From assembly GCA_001414345.1 (NCBI GenBank), contig LLCB01000560.1:1-22818 (forward strand): a stretch of DNA of 22,818 bases, written 5' to 3'. The notes under the pieces were generated by a model. That model made no database searches, was not told the DNA's origin, and saw only the letters and a program-made list of their open reading frames with translations. Below are positions 1-11,102 of the stretch, piece after piece (position 1 is the stretch's first letter; each line of letters opens with the position of its first letter). The DNA comes from Hymenoscyphus infarciens (Eukaryota > Ascomycota > Leotiomycetes > Helotiales > Helotiaceae). A program made the position numbers and the translations under genes.

Positions 1-1410
1 TTAGTAGCTAGACTACTAAATAAGACTATAAAACTATATAATATAGTTAATATATTTAAACTAGGTTCTTATTTAGTAGCTAGACTACTAAATAAGAAGA
101 TAAAACTATATAATATAGTTAATATATTTAAACTAGGTTCTTATTTAGTAGCTAGACTACTAAATAAGAAGATAAAACTATATAATATAGTTAATATATC
201 TAATATAGCTTCTTATTTAGTAGCTAGACTACTAAATAAGTATATAAAACTATTTATAGTTAAAAATTAGCTTTATATTTAGTAGCTAGACTAATAAATA
301 AGAATAAAAACTATATTATATATTAAATATATTTAAACTAGCTTCGTATTTAGTAGCTAGACTACTAAATAAGAGTAAAAAGCTATATAATATACTAAAT
401 ATATTTAAACTAGCTTTCTTTTTAGTAGCTAGACTACTAAATAAGAATATAAAACTATATTATATATTAAATATATTTAAACTAGCTTCTTATTTAGTAG
501 CTAGACTACTAAATAAGAGTAAAAAGCTATATATACTAAATATATTTAAACTAGCTTCTTATTTAGTAGCTAGACTACTAAATAAGACTATAAAACTATA
601 TATAGTTAAGAATTAGCTTTATATTTAGTAGCTAGACTACTAAATAAGAGTATAAAACTATATTATATATTAAACATATTTAAACTAGCTTCTTATTTAG
701 TAGCTAGACTACTAAATAAGAGTATAAAACTATATTATATATTAAACATATTTAAACTAGCTTCTTATTTAGTAGCTAGACTACTAAATAAGAATATAAC
801 TTTATATACTTTATTAAGTATATTTAAACTAGCTTCTTATTTAGTAGCTATACTAGTAAATAAGAATATAAAACTATTTATAATTAAGAATTAGCTTCTT
901 ATTTAGTAGCTAGACTACTAAATAAGTATATAAAACTATTTATAGTTAAAAATTAGCTTTATATTTAGTAGCTAGACTACTAAATAAGAGTATAAAACTA
1001 TATAATATAGTAAATTTATCTAATCTAGCTTCTTATTTAGTAGCTAGACTACTAAATAAGTATATAAAACTATTTATAGTTAAGAATTAGCTTTATATTT
1101 AGTAGCTAGACTACTAAATAAGAGTATAAAATTATATAATATATTAAATATATTTAAACTAGCTTCTTATTTAGTAGCTAGACTACGAAATAAGAAGATA
1201 AAACTATATAATATATTAAATATACTTAAACTAGTATCTTATTTAGTAACTAGACTACTAAATAAGTATATAAAACTATATTATATATTAAATATATCTA
1301 ATCTAGTGTCTTATTTAGTAGCTAGACTACTAAGTAAGAATATAAAACTATATAATATACTAAATATATCTAATCTAGCTTCTTATTTAGTAGCTAGACT
1401 ACTAAATAAG
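1..1410 (+). repeat. Left tandem array of a 72-bp palindromic minisatellite
   Basis: About 21 units, the first cut by the window edge. Each holds a core of arm CTTATTTAGTAG, spacer CTAGA and the complementary arm CTACTAAATAAG, followed by a T/A-rich linker (consensus around AAACTATATAATAT, AATATATTTAAA, CTAGCTT). Core starts fall near 68, 140, 212, 274, 345, 417, 489, 558, 620, 692, 764, 836, 898, 960, 1032, 1094, 1166, 1238, 1310 and 1382. Spacings are mostly 72, with several at 62 where the linker is shortened (TATTTATAGTTAAGAATTAG type). The cores are more uniform than the linkers. Nearly every unit lacks CpA and TpG. The array continues past the left edge. Confidence 0.95.
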
Positions 1411-1830
1411 TATATAAATCTATAAAGAATCTAATTATTTATTAGTTAAAAATCTTACTTAGTAGCTAAACTACTTAGTAAGTTTATTAGATTATAGATA
1501 ATATAGTTATTTATTTAATAGCTAGACTATTTAATTAATATAAATAGTTATATATAAACTTATAGATACTATAGTTCTTTATTATTAAAATATCTTATTT
1601 AATTACTTAATTACTAAATAAATATATATATCTCTATATAATATAATTACTTATTATTAAAGTAGCTTATTTTATAGTTAGACTACTAAATTATAATAGA
1701 TAAGACTTTAATTAATATAATTATATATTATCTTAAAAGCCTATCTAATACCTTATATATCTATAAAAGTATAGCTTTTATAAGTCTATAGTTTTTTTAA
1801 GGTTAATTAATAGCTAGACTACTAAATAGG
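1411..1830 (+). repeat. Degenerate inner copies of the left array
   Basis: Worn versions of the palindromic core continue beyond the regular array at about 1454 (CTTACTTAGTAGCTAAACTA), 1510 (TTATTTAATAGCTAGACTAT), 1594, 1666 and 1801 (TTAATAGCTAGACTACTAAA). Spacing is irregular: 72, 56, 84, 72 and 135. Divergence grows with distance from the array, as expected at the edge of a tandem array where homogenisation is weak. The inner edge of the right array shows no comparable decaying tail. Confidence 0.75.
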
Positions 1831-2186
1831 TATATAATTAGAAAGTTTTAATTTAAGTAGATAAACTAGATATTAGCCTCTTATATAGTAATATTCTCTT
1901 ACCTATAAATCTAATAGTACTGTTTTAAATTCTCTTTCTATCCTCTCTCTTTAATTACTAAGATATATTATTATAAACCTATTAGTAATTATAAAACTTC
2001 CCTTTTTAAGGATCCCTCTAATTTATTAGTTTTACTCTAATTTTCTAATTTATATACTATTTATAAATCATAGTAAAAATAGAGTATAATATATAAGATT
2101 ATAGATATATCTATAAGTAAAGCTTTAATTTCTAGTATAATATAGATTTATTTAGTATCTAGTAGTTACTTATCTTAATTTACTAA
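1831..2186. other. No supported gene
   Basis: This AT-rich stretch lies between the array tail and the first coding relic. Frames here carry about one stop per ten codons or more, and none stands out. It includes a pyrimidine-rich patch at about 1922-1953. I see no recognisable element. Confidence 0.5.
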
Positions 2187-3338
2187 AGGAAAAGAATAAT
2201 TAATTATAAATTAATACCCTTAGTATTATACGCCCTTTTAGAAGAGAATATAGTAAATAGAAGATATAAAGTAGCTTTAAAATAAAAAGAAAGAAAGGAA
2301 AACAAATATCTTAGTATACCTCTAATACTAAAGTTAAGAATAAAGATAATATTACCTTCTAATTTAATTAAAAGGTATAGAATAAAAAGGCAGATTAATC
2401 CCTACCCTTATTAGGCTAATAAAATCTAGCTACTTCCTTATAAAGTTCCTTTACTTACCTTTCTAGAAAAAGATAATACTTCTTATTTTAAAGGTAGGTA
2501 TATTCTTATACCTTTCTACTTACTAACTTTACTAAAGCGTCGAGGCATATAATTCGTACTTTATAAAGAGTATAGTAGTAGGATACTTAAATAAATGTAG
2601 ATAATATAAACAACTATAGAAGACTAGTAGTAGGTTCTTTAATAGTAGTAAGGCTCTCTTAATTAGTTTAATAGATCTTATAATATTTTTCGTCTATTAA
2701 AAGTAGCTTAATTAATTTATATCTTATAATAAATAGAGAATTAATAAAGGACTTTATAAACTTTATAAGGTTAAGTTTATATTTAACCTTTATAAAAGCC
2801 TTCTCTATAAAACTGTCTTACTACTATAAAAGATATAAGGCTATCTTAGTATTTATACTATCTAATACTAGGATATGTTCTAACTCTATCTTAAGAGTTA
2901 TAAAGAGATTAGGGCTAGAGGTTATTAAGGTATTTAAGCTAAAATCTTAAGTAGTTATAAAGATGTCTAAGCTAAGACTATAAATAGTTATAAGAGAGAG
3001 CGATACTATTTAAAAGGTTTAAGAAGTATTAGTATAAATATACTTATTTATAAGAGGTAATATAAGGAAGCTCTCTAGTATAGCTCTTTTTAAGAGTAAG
3101 TCTAAAAGTACTAGTATAAGAGAGGTCGTAGGTTTTTAAGGCTTAACCTAGTAGAGACTTAGTTCTAATAATTATAAGGTTAGAAAGTAGTAACTTATAA
3201 GAAGATTTTATAACTTATACTAGCTTCTAAGATCTATTATACTTAGTCTATTATTTTAAAGAAATATAATTAGTTAAGCATTTAAGGTAAAGAGAGGCTA
3301 CGCTAGAAAGCGTCTCTAGAAGTTCTCTACTACTTTAG
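2187..3338 (+). pseudogene. RIP-degraded coding relic A (unknown protein)
   Basis: Reading codons from 2187, the first 121 codons (to 2549) contain only three stops (2283 TAA, 2412 TAG, 2424 TAG). Open runs are 32, 42 and 41 codons. The frame carries unmutated CAG, CGT, CGA and GGC codons and reads as a basic protein (RKRIINYKLIP near the start, then LIKRYRIKRQINPYPY, later LLTLLKRRG). The stops fit Gln (CAA, CAG) or Trp (TGG) codons hit by RIP. The same frame becomes stop-rich between about 2700 and 3120, then clearer again at 3145-3336 (PSRDLVLIIIRLESS, with CAT kept in KHLR). No start codon or family is recognised. It may be continuous with relic B, which is in the same phase. Confidence 0.55.
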
Positions 3339-3498
3339 TAATAGAACTAGTAGTCTACTACTATTAGTTATATTATAATACTTAGAGAGATATAATATAC
3401 TATATTAATCTAGTTAGTCTAATAAGATTAGTAGTTTAATAATACTAGGTACTAATTTTATAACTAAATAGCTAGGTTATAAGTAGATTAAATCTAAT

Positions 3499-5860
3499 AG
3501 AGATTAGATATAAGTATAATAGGAGTAGTTAGATTTTTTATTTAAAGTATAAGGTTAACCTTAATAAACCTTAACTAACCTACTACCTTAAGACCTCTAT
3601 TATATTATATATAACTCTCTATTTACCTCTACTATCTACCTCTTATCTCTAACCTTAATATAAGTATGTTACTTATACTTATATCTTTTATATTTATAAC
3701 TAAACGTTTCTAATTACTCTTTTAAGACGCTTAGAGTTTACTACTTAGTTATACCTTATATTAGTTACTATTTTAAATTATAGATCTTATTAAGGTAGAC
3801 TACTTTATTATTAATATATTATTCTCTATCTAATAAAGATAAACAGGTTCTATTATAATACTGCCTAAGAAAAGAAAGTAGTATTTATAGCTTAATTATT
3901 ATAAGTCTTATATTAATAAATATATTTAATCGCTATCTACTAAAATTTCTAATATTTAAAGAGGTTTATAAGGTATTAGTATTTTAAAATAAGGCCTTAA
4001 AGTAGCTAGATAGAGAAAAAGGAAGGTAAATTTACTTTAAAAAGTAATAAATAAAAGGTAAAAGACTACTAGTAGAAAAATAAAGAGTTTAGAAGCTAAA
4101 GTAGTAGATAAAGCTATAAATAAAAAAGTAGATAAAGAAGCTAATAAAGAAGCTAATAAAGAAGTTAAAGCTTTAGATATATTAAATTCTAGTAATAAGA
4201 CTAATCTTAAAGAAAGATAAGGTTATAAAAAACAAGTATCTAATTCTTTATATTTCCTTATTCTAGTTACTTATTTAGTACCTACTATAAAGTAGAGAGT
4301 ATATACTCTATTTATTAGCTAGAATACTTAAGCGCTTATTAAATTAAAGATAAATAAATAGATAGAGGTCCTATATAAGTAACTCTCTATCTCTTAATAT
4401 TATAAGATTATATAAAGTAATCTAGACTTACTAGAAGATAGAAGTCTTAATAATATTACTAGGATTAATATTATTACTCTTATAAGAGGCTAAGATACCT
4501 TATACTTAAATAAAAGTAAGGTTATAAATAATATTACTATTATACTTACCTAGACTCTAAACTATATTACCCTCTCTATTATAAAGTCCTAGATAAAGTA
4601 GAACCTAATAGATCCTAATACTATAAAAGTATAAAAGATACTTAATAAACTACTTAAGATTATAAGTATAAATAATAAGCTACTTAGCTATTTAGTTTAA
4701 GAGTAGTTATATATTTATTTATTAAATAGCTTTAAGAAGGTTAGTTATTATCTAAAAGGAAAATTCATAATTAAAATACCTAATAGAAATATAATATTTA
4801 AAGTAGAGACTAAGGAATAGTAAGATTATATAGTTTAATATAAGGATAAGAAGCTAAAGAAGTATAAGTAACTAGTTAGCTCTAACGTTAATAATGTTTT
4901 TAATAATATATAAAGGCAACTTTATAGCTTTATTTTATAATTTAGCTAAGAATAGAGGGATTAACTAATTTTAATTCTCTAAAATCTAGTATAAGTCTCT
5001 ATAAATATACTAATATCCTTTATCTTCTATCTACCTTAGAAAAACTAATAATAGAACTTAGAAGATAATAATAATAATAATAGCCTCTTTACTAGTAATA
5101 ACTATAGTAAACTTAGTAATAGTAAAGTTAATAGCCTCGATAGCTATATACTTAATAATCCTAGCCTTAGTTACTATAAACTATAGTATAGGCGTAGCCT
5201 TTATAAAGGACTTATAAAAGAGAATAGAAGTTATAAGAAGTATAAGGTAGATAAAGTAAGATATAATAAGAGAGTTTATACCTTTTTCTCTTCTTACTTC
5301 TATAAAGAAATAAATTTTAATAAGTTCTTATAACTAGAGGATAAAGTATAAGATAATAACTTTACTTCTTTTAATAAATACTTAAATAGAACTTAAAGAG
5401 ATTATAATAATACTAACTCTTCTATTAAAGATTCTAATATAAGTCTAGAGCTATAAAATAAACTTATTATAAAACTAGCTTATTATAAGTAAAGAGTAAG
5501 TCTTTATATAACTAGAGTTAATAACTATTCTTAAAATACTAATAAACTAGATATAAACTAACTTATAAGAGATATCGACAAGGAAGCTGCTAAAAATACT
5601 AATTCTATTAGTTATTATAATATAGACTAATCTAAAAGTACTACTAATAATTCTATAAGTTATTAAAATTTTAACTAAACTAAGAATAAGGAAAGCAAAG
5701 AATTATATATTAAGACACTTTATAAAGAGTAGTAAAACGCTAAGTAAGAGGAAGAGGTAGTATAAGAAGTAGCTAGAGTATAAGAAAAAGAGAAGAATAG
5801 TATTATAATTAAAGGTATACTTAGTACTACTTAGTATATTATATGTTTAAGGAAATAATT
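3499..5860 (+). pseudogene. RIP-degraded coding relic B, Asn/Ser/Lys-rich
   Basis: Same phase as relic A. Open blocks lie at 3615-3710 (32 codons, hydrophobic), 4062-4217 (52 codons, with a short repeated motif VDKEANKEANKEVKALD), 5055-5183 (43 codons, Asn/Ser-rich) and 5187-5330 (48 codons, ending around FFSSYFYKEINFNKFL). From 5055 to about 5630 there are eight stops in roughly 190 codons, all TAA or TAG. The last part reads as a charged, Gln/Glu-rich, probably coiled-coil tail (EEEVV, EVARV, EKEKN) if the stops were Gln. The frame is ambiguous around 3720-4060. The asparagine-rich low-complexity and coiled-coil character is seen in many proteins, including retroelement Gag, but I find no zinc knuckle or protease motif and do not assign it. 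Confidence 0.5.
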
Positions 5861-6769
5861 ATCTTTTTTTAGCCTTAGTAGCTCTATAACTTATATATTA
5901 TAAGTAGAGTAGTATATTTAAAGAATAGAAATTTAAGTAAAGTAAGTTTATTACTATAAGTAGCTATTTATTCTAAAGTGTTTATTAATAATTAGGCTAA
6001 TTCTATTATTATAGCTAAACAATTAAAAGGTAATACCTTACTATTAACTTAATAGCTTTAGTTAATTATACTTATATCTTATTTATAAAGTAGTCCTACT
6101 AAATATTTATTTATATACTCTATCTAACTTAGAATTTTCTCTAAAACCGTCCTCTCTACTACTATTTTTTTAAGAGTTTTATAGTAGATAATTATATTAT
6201 ACTACTTTATATTAATAAGTAGTAAAATAAGAGCTTTTTAGGCTTAATTACTTATAAGAGAGGTATAAGTATAAGTAAGTAGTTAGTATATAAATTAGTT
6301 ACTACTTACTTATAATACTAGAAGTCTTAGTATCTTTTTTTATTTTTCTATTTTTTTATTTTAGTTAACTCTAGCTTTTATAAAATATCTAAGAAATTTA
6401 AATTAAGATTTAGTATCTTATAAAACTATCTTATAAATTCTCTACTTCTCTTCTTACTAGCTTAAAAGAGCTAGGTATATTCTAAAATTCTAGAAATCTA
6501 ATATTATCTTCTTAGCTTAAAATAGATTATAATAAGAGGTATAATCTAAATTATTTATAATATAAACTATAGTCTCCTCTATATAAATTCTATTTCTTTT
6601 ACTATTCTATATAGGTATTAGTTAGTAAGGTATAGTAGTAGTAGTAATACTTTTACTTTTTTCCTTACCTAACTCTCTTCTTACCTCTCTTACTAGGACT
6701 ATAATTATAAAGTTAAACTCTAGCTAGAACCTAGAATATATCTAAGATCTTAATTCAAGATAGTATAAT
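5861..6769. other. No clearly supported gene
   Basis: Several frames show short open stretches, for example around 5980-6030 with an intact CAA and the peptide IIIAKQLKGN. Stops are frequent, no frame dominates over a long distance, and the pyrimidine-rich parts could be minus-strand coding. I see no repeat array or RNA gene. It may hold the degraded end of relic B or an intron-like or intergenic segment. Confidence 0.35.
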
Positions 6770-7058
6770 CGTCTCTCTAATACCTACTAATATAAAGTCT
6801 AGTATATCTAGCCTCCTATTCTAACTTATAAGTAAATACTATAAAGAATAGTCGTTGTTTTCTATAACTAATACCTCTAAGATAATTCTCTAAAAACCTT
6901 TTACTTTCTCTAAAAATCCTTTATCTAAACTAATATACTTAAAAGTCTATTAATCTAGTATCTCTTATTACTATAGTAAGTACTATAGAAAATAGTTATT
7001 ATTTTCTATAATTAATAACTCTATAATCCTTCTTTTAGAATCCTCTCTCTCTTATACC
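6770..7058 (+). repeat. Two imperfect 144-bp direct repeats
   Basis: The motif TACTATAAAGAATAGT at 6837 recurs as TACTATAGAAAATAGT at 6981, exactly 144 bp apart. Flanking words also match (GTCTAGTATATCT near 6797 with ATCTAGTATCTCT near 6954; TTTTCTATAACTAATA with TTTTCTATAATTAATA). The period is 48 codons, consistent with a duplicated protein module. In codon phase 3 (starting at 6843) the copies read as related peptides such as LFSITNTSKIIL and LFSIINNSIILL. It probably belongs to the same relic as relic C downstream, which has the same phase. Confidence 0.5.
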
Positions 7059-7857
7059 TATTTATACTATACCTTCTAAATAGCTAGTATATTCTAGATA
7101 ATAGTATAATAGTATATAGTTATATATAGCCGTTTTCTAAAGTCTACTATAAATACTAGATTAAATACTATTATTTATAAGGAAATTATAGACTTTAGTA
7201 TAAAACTTGAATAAGTCTATATATAAGACTCTCTAAAATAGAAACGTGTTATAAGAGAATATTAGAGTAAAAAACTTAAAGTAAATAGGTTTTTTTAGAT
7301 TAATATATCTATAAAACTTTATTATTACTTATTACTAATAATATAGTAGACTACTCTTATATATATATACTAGTATAATATTATTAAAAAGGTATAAAGA
7401 AATAAGCTAGAGAAGATAATAGAGCTATATAAAAAATTTAGAATTAGATTAATAGCTACTATTATACTTAATTCTAATTTTATATAGCTTTATTAAAATA
7501 AAATTAATAACTTCGTTTAATTAAAAGGCTATATATTAAAAAGTAAGAGATTTATTAAGGTATAAGAAGATATACTTAAATAGGAGGCATTTATAAATAT
7601 ATAGCTAGATCCTAAATAGGATAGGAACATCGTGCCCTATGTAGAAAAGCTTTATATAAATATTAAGTAACTTACTAAGAACTAAAGAGATAATTTATTA
7701 TTATACTAGATAGATATATAGACTAAAGAGAATTAGACTAGAAAGACCTAGATTAAGAGTAATTATTTAAAGATTTAAGGCTAAGTAACTTAGTTCTTAA
7801 ATACTAATAATACCTTTATTAACTTACTTTATAGTTTTATATATCCTCTTTAATTAA
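7059..7857 (+). pseudogene. RIP-degraded coding relic C (unknown protein)
   Basis: In the phase of codons starting at 7143 there are open runs at 7143-7211, 7398-7484 (29 codons, NKLEKIIELYKKFRIRL then hydrophobic) and around 7621-7665, where AAC ATC GTG CCC TAT GTA are preserved (peptide DRNIVPYVEKLYINIK). Stops reach about 10 percent overall, so the call is weaker than for A, B or F, although they remain only TAA and TAG. The peptide is charged and Gln-rich if stops are read as former Gln. The family is not recognised. It is followed directly by relic D in a different phase, suggesting a separate gene, an intron or a frameshift. Confidence 0.35.
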
Positions 7858-9344
7858 AAATATTCTAATATTAAGAGTTAGATACTCTAAGTATTAGTTT
7901 AGTACGTTCTTTTATCTTCTATTATTTTATACTTAAGTAAAACTAATATATTTCTAGCTTTTAATTACTTAGGTATAGTACTAGGTAGTATTTATTATAA
8001 GGAATTTATATTTAGGTCTAATATTTAGTAAGTATATTAGTATTATTAGATTTAGTAGATTTCTAGAAGGTTCTATTCCCTAGTAATATTATAGTTTATA
8101 TCTTTATATTTTATTTATATTTTTAGTTAAGTCTTTAGTATCTTAATATTAAGATTTACTATTCTTTAAAATATAAAGTAGTACTAGAATATATAAAAGT
8201 ATTTAAATACTACCTCTTATAGTTATTAGTTAGTTAATAGTATAGTAAAAGAGTTATTTTTATTTACCTACCTAGTCTACTATACTACTTTAACTTTATC
8301 TCCTCTATTTTAACCTCTACTTTTCTTTATATATAATATATAATTAATCTACCTTAGTTATACTCTTATATACCTATTCTACTAAGATAGACGATTTATA
8401 GTTATTATTATACTACCTCTACTATATTAACTATCTATAATAGGTAAGTAATATTCTTTAATTATAACTCTTACCTTATACTAACTATTATAGTACTTTA
8501 ATTATACTTCTATAAGAGCTCCTAATTATAAAGTCTCTAGCCTTCTCTCTTAATAGTAAAAATAAAACTTCTAATAATAATTTCTAAACTATTATTAATC
8601 TAGTAGTTTTAGTATTTAAGAGTAAACATATTTATATAATTACTTTAACTTCTAGTAAGTAATTTAATATTCCTATATACCTCTTCTTAAAGTACCTTTA
8701 TAAAGACTTAGCCTAAGTAGACTATAACTAATTTATTACTAACTATTCTACTATTATAAATATAGTTTCTAAGTTTAATACCTTAACTACTATTCTAGTA
8801 ACTAAGTAGAGTACTATTACTAATTATAAGTACGTAGTAGAGCTTTAAAAGGATAATAAGAAGGTTAAAGCCTATAAGGATTCTATTAATAAGGTATTTT
8901 CTAGCTTATATAGTATATTAAGAACTCGCTAATAGTTTAGATTACTAGCTTCTTTATCCTAGCTAATTAAAAGGCTAATATAATATCTAATAGCTTAGAA
9001 GTAAGTTACTTACTAGATACTATTAGTATTACTAGCTTATACTATATAGGCTTAAGAAAAGGTACTTAAAAAGTAATATTAGTTTATTTATAAATATAAT
9101 ATTTAAAAGATTACTAAGCGTCTAGAAGATAATATATAATATTAAGTAAAATAAGCTTATATTACTAAGAGTAGTAAGGCAATTATTACTAAAATTAAGT
9201 CTTTTAATAACTAGATTTATATAGTTTTAGTTAGTTAGATCTAGATATCTTTATACTTTTATAGTTTACTCTCTTAATACTATATACTTTTTAGTTAAGT
9301 ATTTCCTTTTAAATAGAATTATTTTAAGAGTCCTCTTTATAATA

Positions 9345-9507
9345 GATCTTATTAAGCTTCCTCTTTTCTAGTAAGATTATTAATATTTTAAATCTTATTA
9401 GAAGCTTTTTCTTTAAATAGGATTATCGATTTTTAAAAGTTTAAGTTCTAATCTTAGTAGATCTTATTAAGCTTCTTTTTAAATAAGATTATTAATATAT
9501 TAAAGAT
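9345..9507 (+). repeat. Three degenerate direct repeats
   Basis: Units beginning GATCTTATTAAGCTTC at 9345, AATCTTATTAGAAGCTTT at 9391 and GATCTTATTAAGCTTCTT at 9460 are each followed by a version of (T)AAGATTATTAATAT. Spacings are 46 and 69 bp. They lie in relic D; the second and third are in its phase and the first is one base out, so a small indel lies between the first two. Confidence 0.55.
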
Positions 9508-9693
9508 ACTTTTTTAATTATAAGCTTAAGTTTTTATTTTAGATAGTTTTAGAGTACTAAATCTAAAGTAGACCTTCTTACTTAGTAGTAAACCTATTAA
9601 TAAAATATAAACTTAAGCTCTATAAACCTAAGTTAAATCTTAAGAGAAAGTCTTTTATAAGAAGTATAAAGAGATTTAGAGTAAATTCTATTA

Positions 9694-9751
9694 GTTTACT
9701 TATAAACTTTATTAGTTTACTTATAGATTCTAAAGGTTTACTTATAAATTT
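9694..9751 (+). repeat. Three 21-bp repeats (7-codon units)
   Basis: GTTTACTTATA occurs at 9694, 9715 and 9736 with exact 21-bp spacing, in phase with relic D. It reads as three copies of a seven-residue unit resembling QFTYKLY (aromatic, with RIP-type stops at the presumed Gln). It is too short to classify. Confidence 0.6.
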
Positions 9752-9889
9752 TAGTAGCTTTTAATATAAGGTAAGTTATAGTATAGCTCTAATAAGTAAC
9801 CTATAACCTTATTCTTAAACTATCGAGGAATAGGTTATAAATCTAAAGGTTCTAATTTAGTTTACCTCTTATATAGCTACTAAAAAGTC

Positions 9890-10125
9890 TACTCTACCTT
9901 AAATAAAGTAAAATACTATAAATTAATAAAAGAAATACATAGATTAATAAAAGAACCCCCTCTTCCTTTACACCTAAGTACCCTACCTTAAATAAAGTAA
10001 TATACTATAAAAGAAAGCCTTCCTTTATATATAAGTACTCTATTTAAATAAAATAAAATAAATATATAAATAACTTAAAAAGACTTTATATACCTAAGTA
10101 CTCTACTCTACTATAAATAAAGAGA
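9890..10125 (+). repeat. Dispersed TAAGTAC-CTACCTTAAATAAAGTA-type repeats
   Basis: Related segments occur near 9893 (CTACCTTAAATAAAGTA), 9974 (TAAGTACCCTACCTTAAATA), 10032 (TAAGTACTCTATTTAAATAA) and 10094 (TAAGTACTCTACTCTACTAT). In the phase of relic D each reads as a version of LSTL followed by a Lys-rich stretch, so they look like worn protein modules rather than an independent satellite. Confidence 0.45.
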
Positions 10126-10222
10126 AATCTATATATTACTCTAATTAAGAGTTATTATACTATTTATTTACTTAAGTACCTATATACCTAAATATTTATA
10201 TTCTTAAAGGTTTCTTTCGTTT

Positions 10223-10700
10223 AAGTTACTTAGCTATAAGTAATATAGATATTAGATACTATTATAAATAGCTTAAGAATCTTTATTTCCTAAGTTTATT
10301 AGCTTAGAGGTAAATCCTACTTATTAGTATAATCCTCTTTTATTAGAGTTACTTAGCTATAAGTAATATAAGGTACTTTATTAAATACTATTATAGATTA
10401 CTTAAAGATCTTTATTTTCTAAGTTTATTAGCTTAAGAGTAAATCCTACTTATTAGTATAATCCTCCTTTACTAGAGTTACTTAGCTATAAGTAATATAA
10501 GATATTTTATTAGATACTATTATAGATTATCTAAGAATCTTTCTTTTCTAAGTTTATTAGCTTAAAAGTAAATCCTACTTATATATATAATCCTCTAACT
10601 TTCTCTTTAGTCGAGTTCCTTAACTATAAGTAACTTAAAATACTTTACTAAATACTATTATTAACTCTTTAATAGGCTTTTATCTCTAAGCTACCTAAAT
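10223..10700 (+). repeat. Four in-frame modules of 41-46 codons
   Basis: GTTACTTAGCTATAAGTAAT begins at 10225, 10348 and 10477, with a diverged copy (GTTCCTTAACTATAAGTAAC) at 10615. Periods are 123, 129 and 138 bp, all multiples of three. In the phase of relic D each copy reads LLSYK, stop, YK, then a conserved ILL, stop, then SLFSKFISL and VNPTY. The TAA after SYK sits at the same position in all four, as expected for a conserved Gln codon CAA turned to TAA. The module resembles a tandem helical-repeat protein, but the family is not recognised. Confidence 0.65.
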
Positions 10701-11102
10701 TAAGGTTAGAGGAGATATAGCCTAGCTATAAAATATACGGTTTAATACTTAAATAAGAGCTACTAGATCCCTAACTAAAAAGCTACGTTTTATAATTTCT
10801 AATACTATATTAATATTATAAGAAGAATTATCTAACTTCTATAAATATTTCTTTATAATAGTTATAGAGAATACTCTAATAATAGTATCTAAGAAGGAGG
10901 GGGTTTTTTAAGAATTAGTATATAAGAGAGTTTAAGTATATCTTAAGATAAAAAGAAAAACCTAATAGATTAGCTATAGAATATAAAAATAAGAAAGCTA
11001 TCTTACCTAGTATAGAAAGGAATATCTATCTCTATTCTTTATAGCTTAGCTAAGTGTAATTAAAATAGTAGTATTAAGAGAGTCTATAAGTAGTTATTAA
11101 AG

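Larger units (their letters stand above)
7858..11041 (+). pseudogene. RIP-degraded coding relic D, about 3.2 kb in one phase, with C-terminal modules
   Basis: One phase (codons from 7985) stays stop-poor over most of this stretch. Open runs: 7985-8080 (32 codons, ending FSRFLEGSIP), 8732-8806, 8849-8929 (KDNKKVKAYKDSINKVFSSL), 9800-9880 (27), 9884-9988 (35; KVKYYKLIKEIHRLIKEPP with intact CAT and CAC) and 10952-11041 (30; KEKPNRLAIEYKNKKAI). Between 9800 and 9988 there is one stop in 63 codons. In-frame repeats lie inside it (three 7-residue units near 9694, four 41-46-residue units from 10223). The retained phase across 3 kb implies few indels since inactivation. Start, true end and function are unknown; it may be more than one gene. 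It has no motif I can tie to a known transposon protein. Confidence 0.5.

Noticed and set aside
1..270. Plus-strand open frame at the left edge (89 codons, no Met)
   Set aside because: It is the mirror image of the right-array ORFs. It ends at the first 62-bp unit and has no start codon.
1..1410. CRISPR array
   Set aside because: Repeats are palindromic and regularly spaced, but the spacers are themselves repeated and similar, there is no cas context, and the composition is fungal RIP-like.
1..1410. Telomeric repeats
   Set aside because: No short G-rich telomere unit is present; the unit is about 72 bp and AT-rich. A subtelomeric or centromeric location stays possible but cannot be shown from this window.
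5960..6040. Retroviral-type aspartic protease around a VFINN peptide
   Set aside because: There is no D-S/T-G core even allowing RIP changes, and the frame is not stop-poor for long.
10861..11095. FAR1-like zinc domain upstream of the MULE-like core in another phase
   Set aside because: The phase of relic D has fewer stops over this stretch, so the Cys-like pattern in the alternative phase is probably chance.
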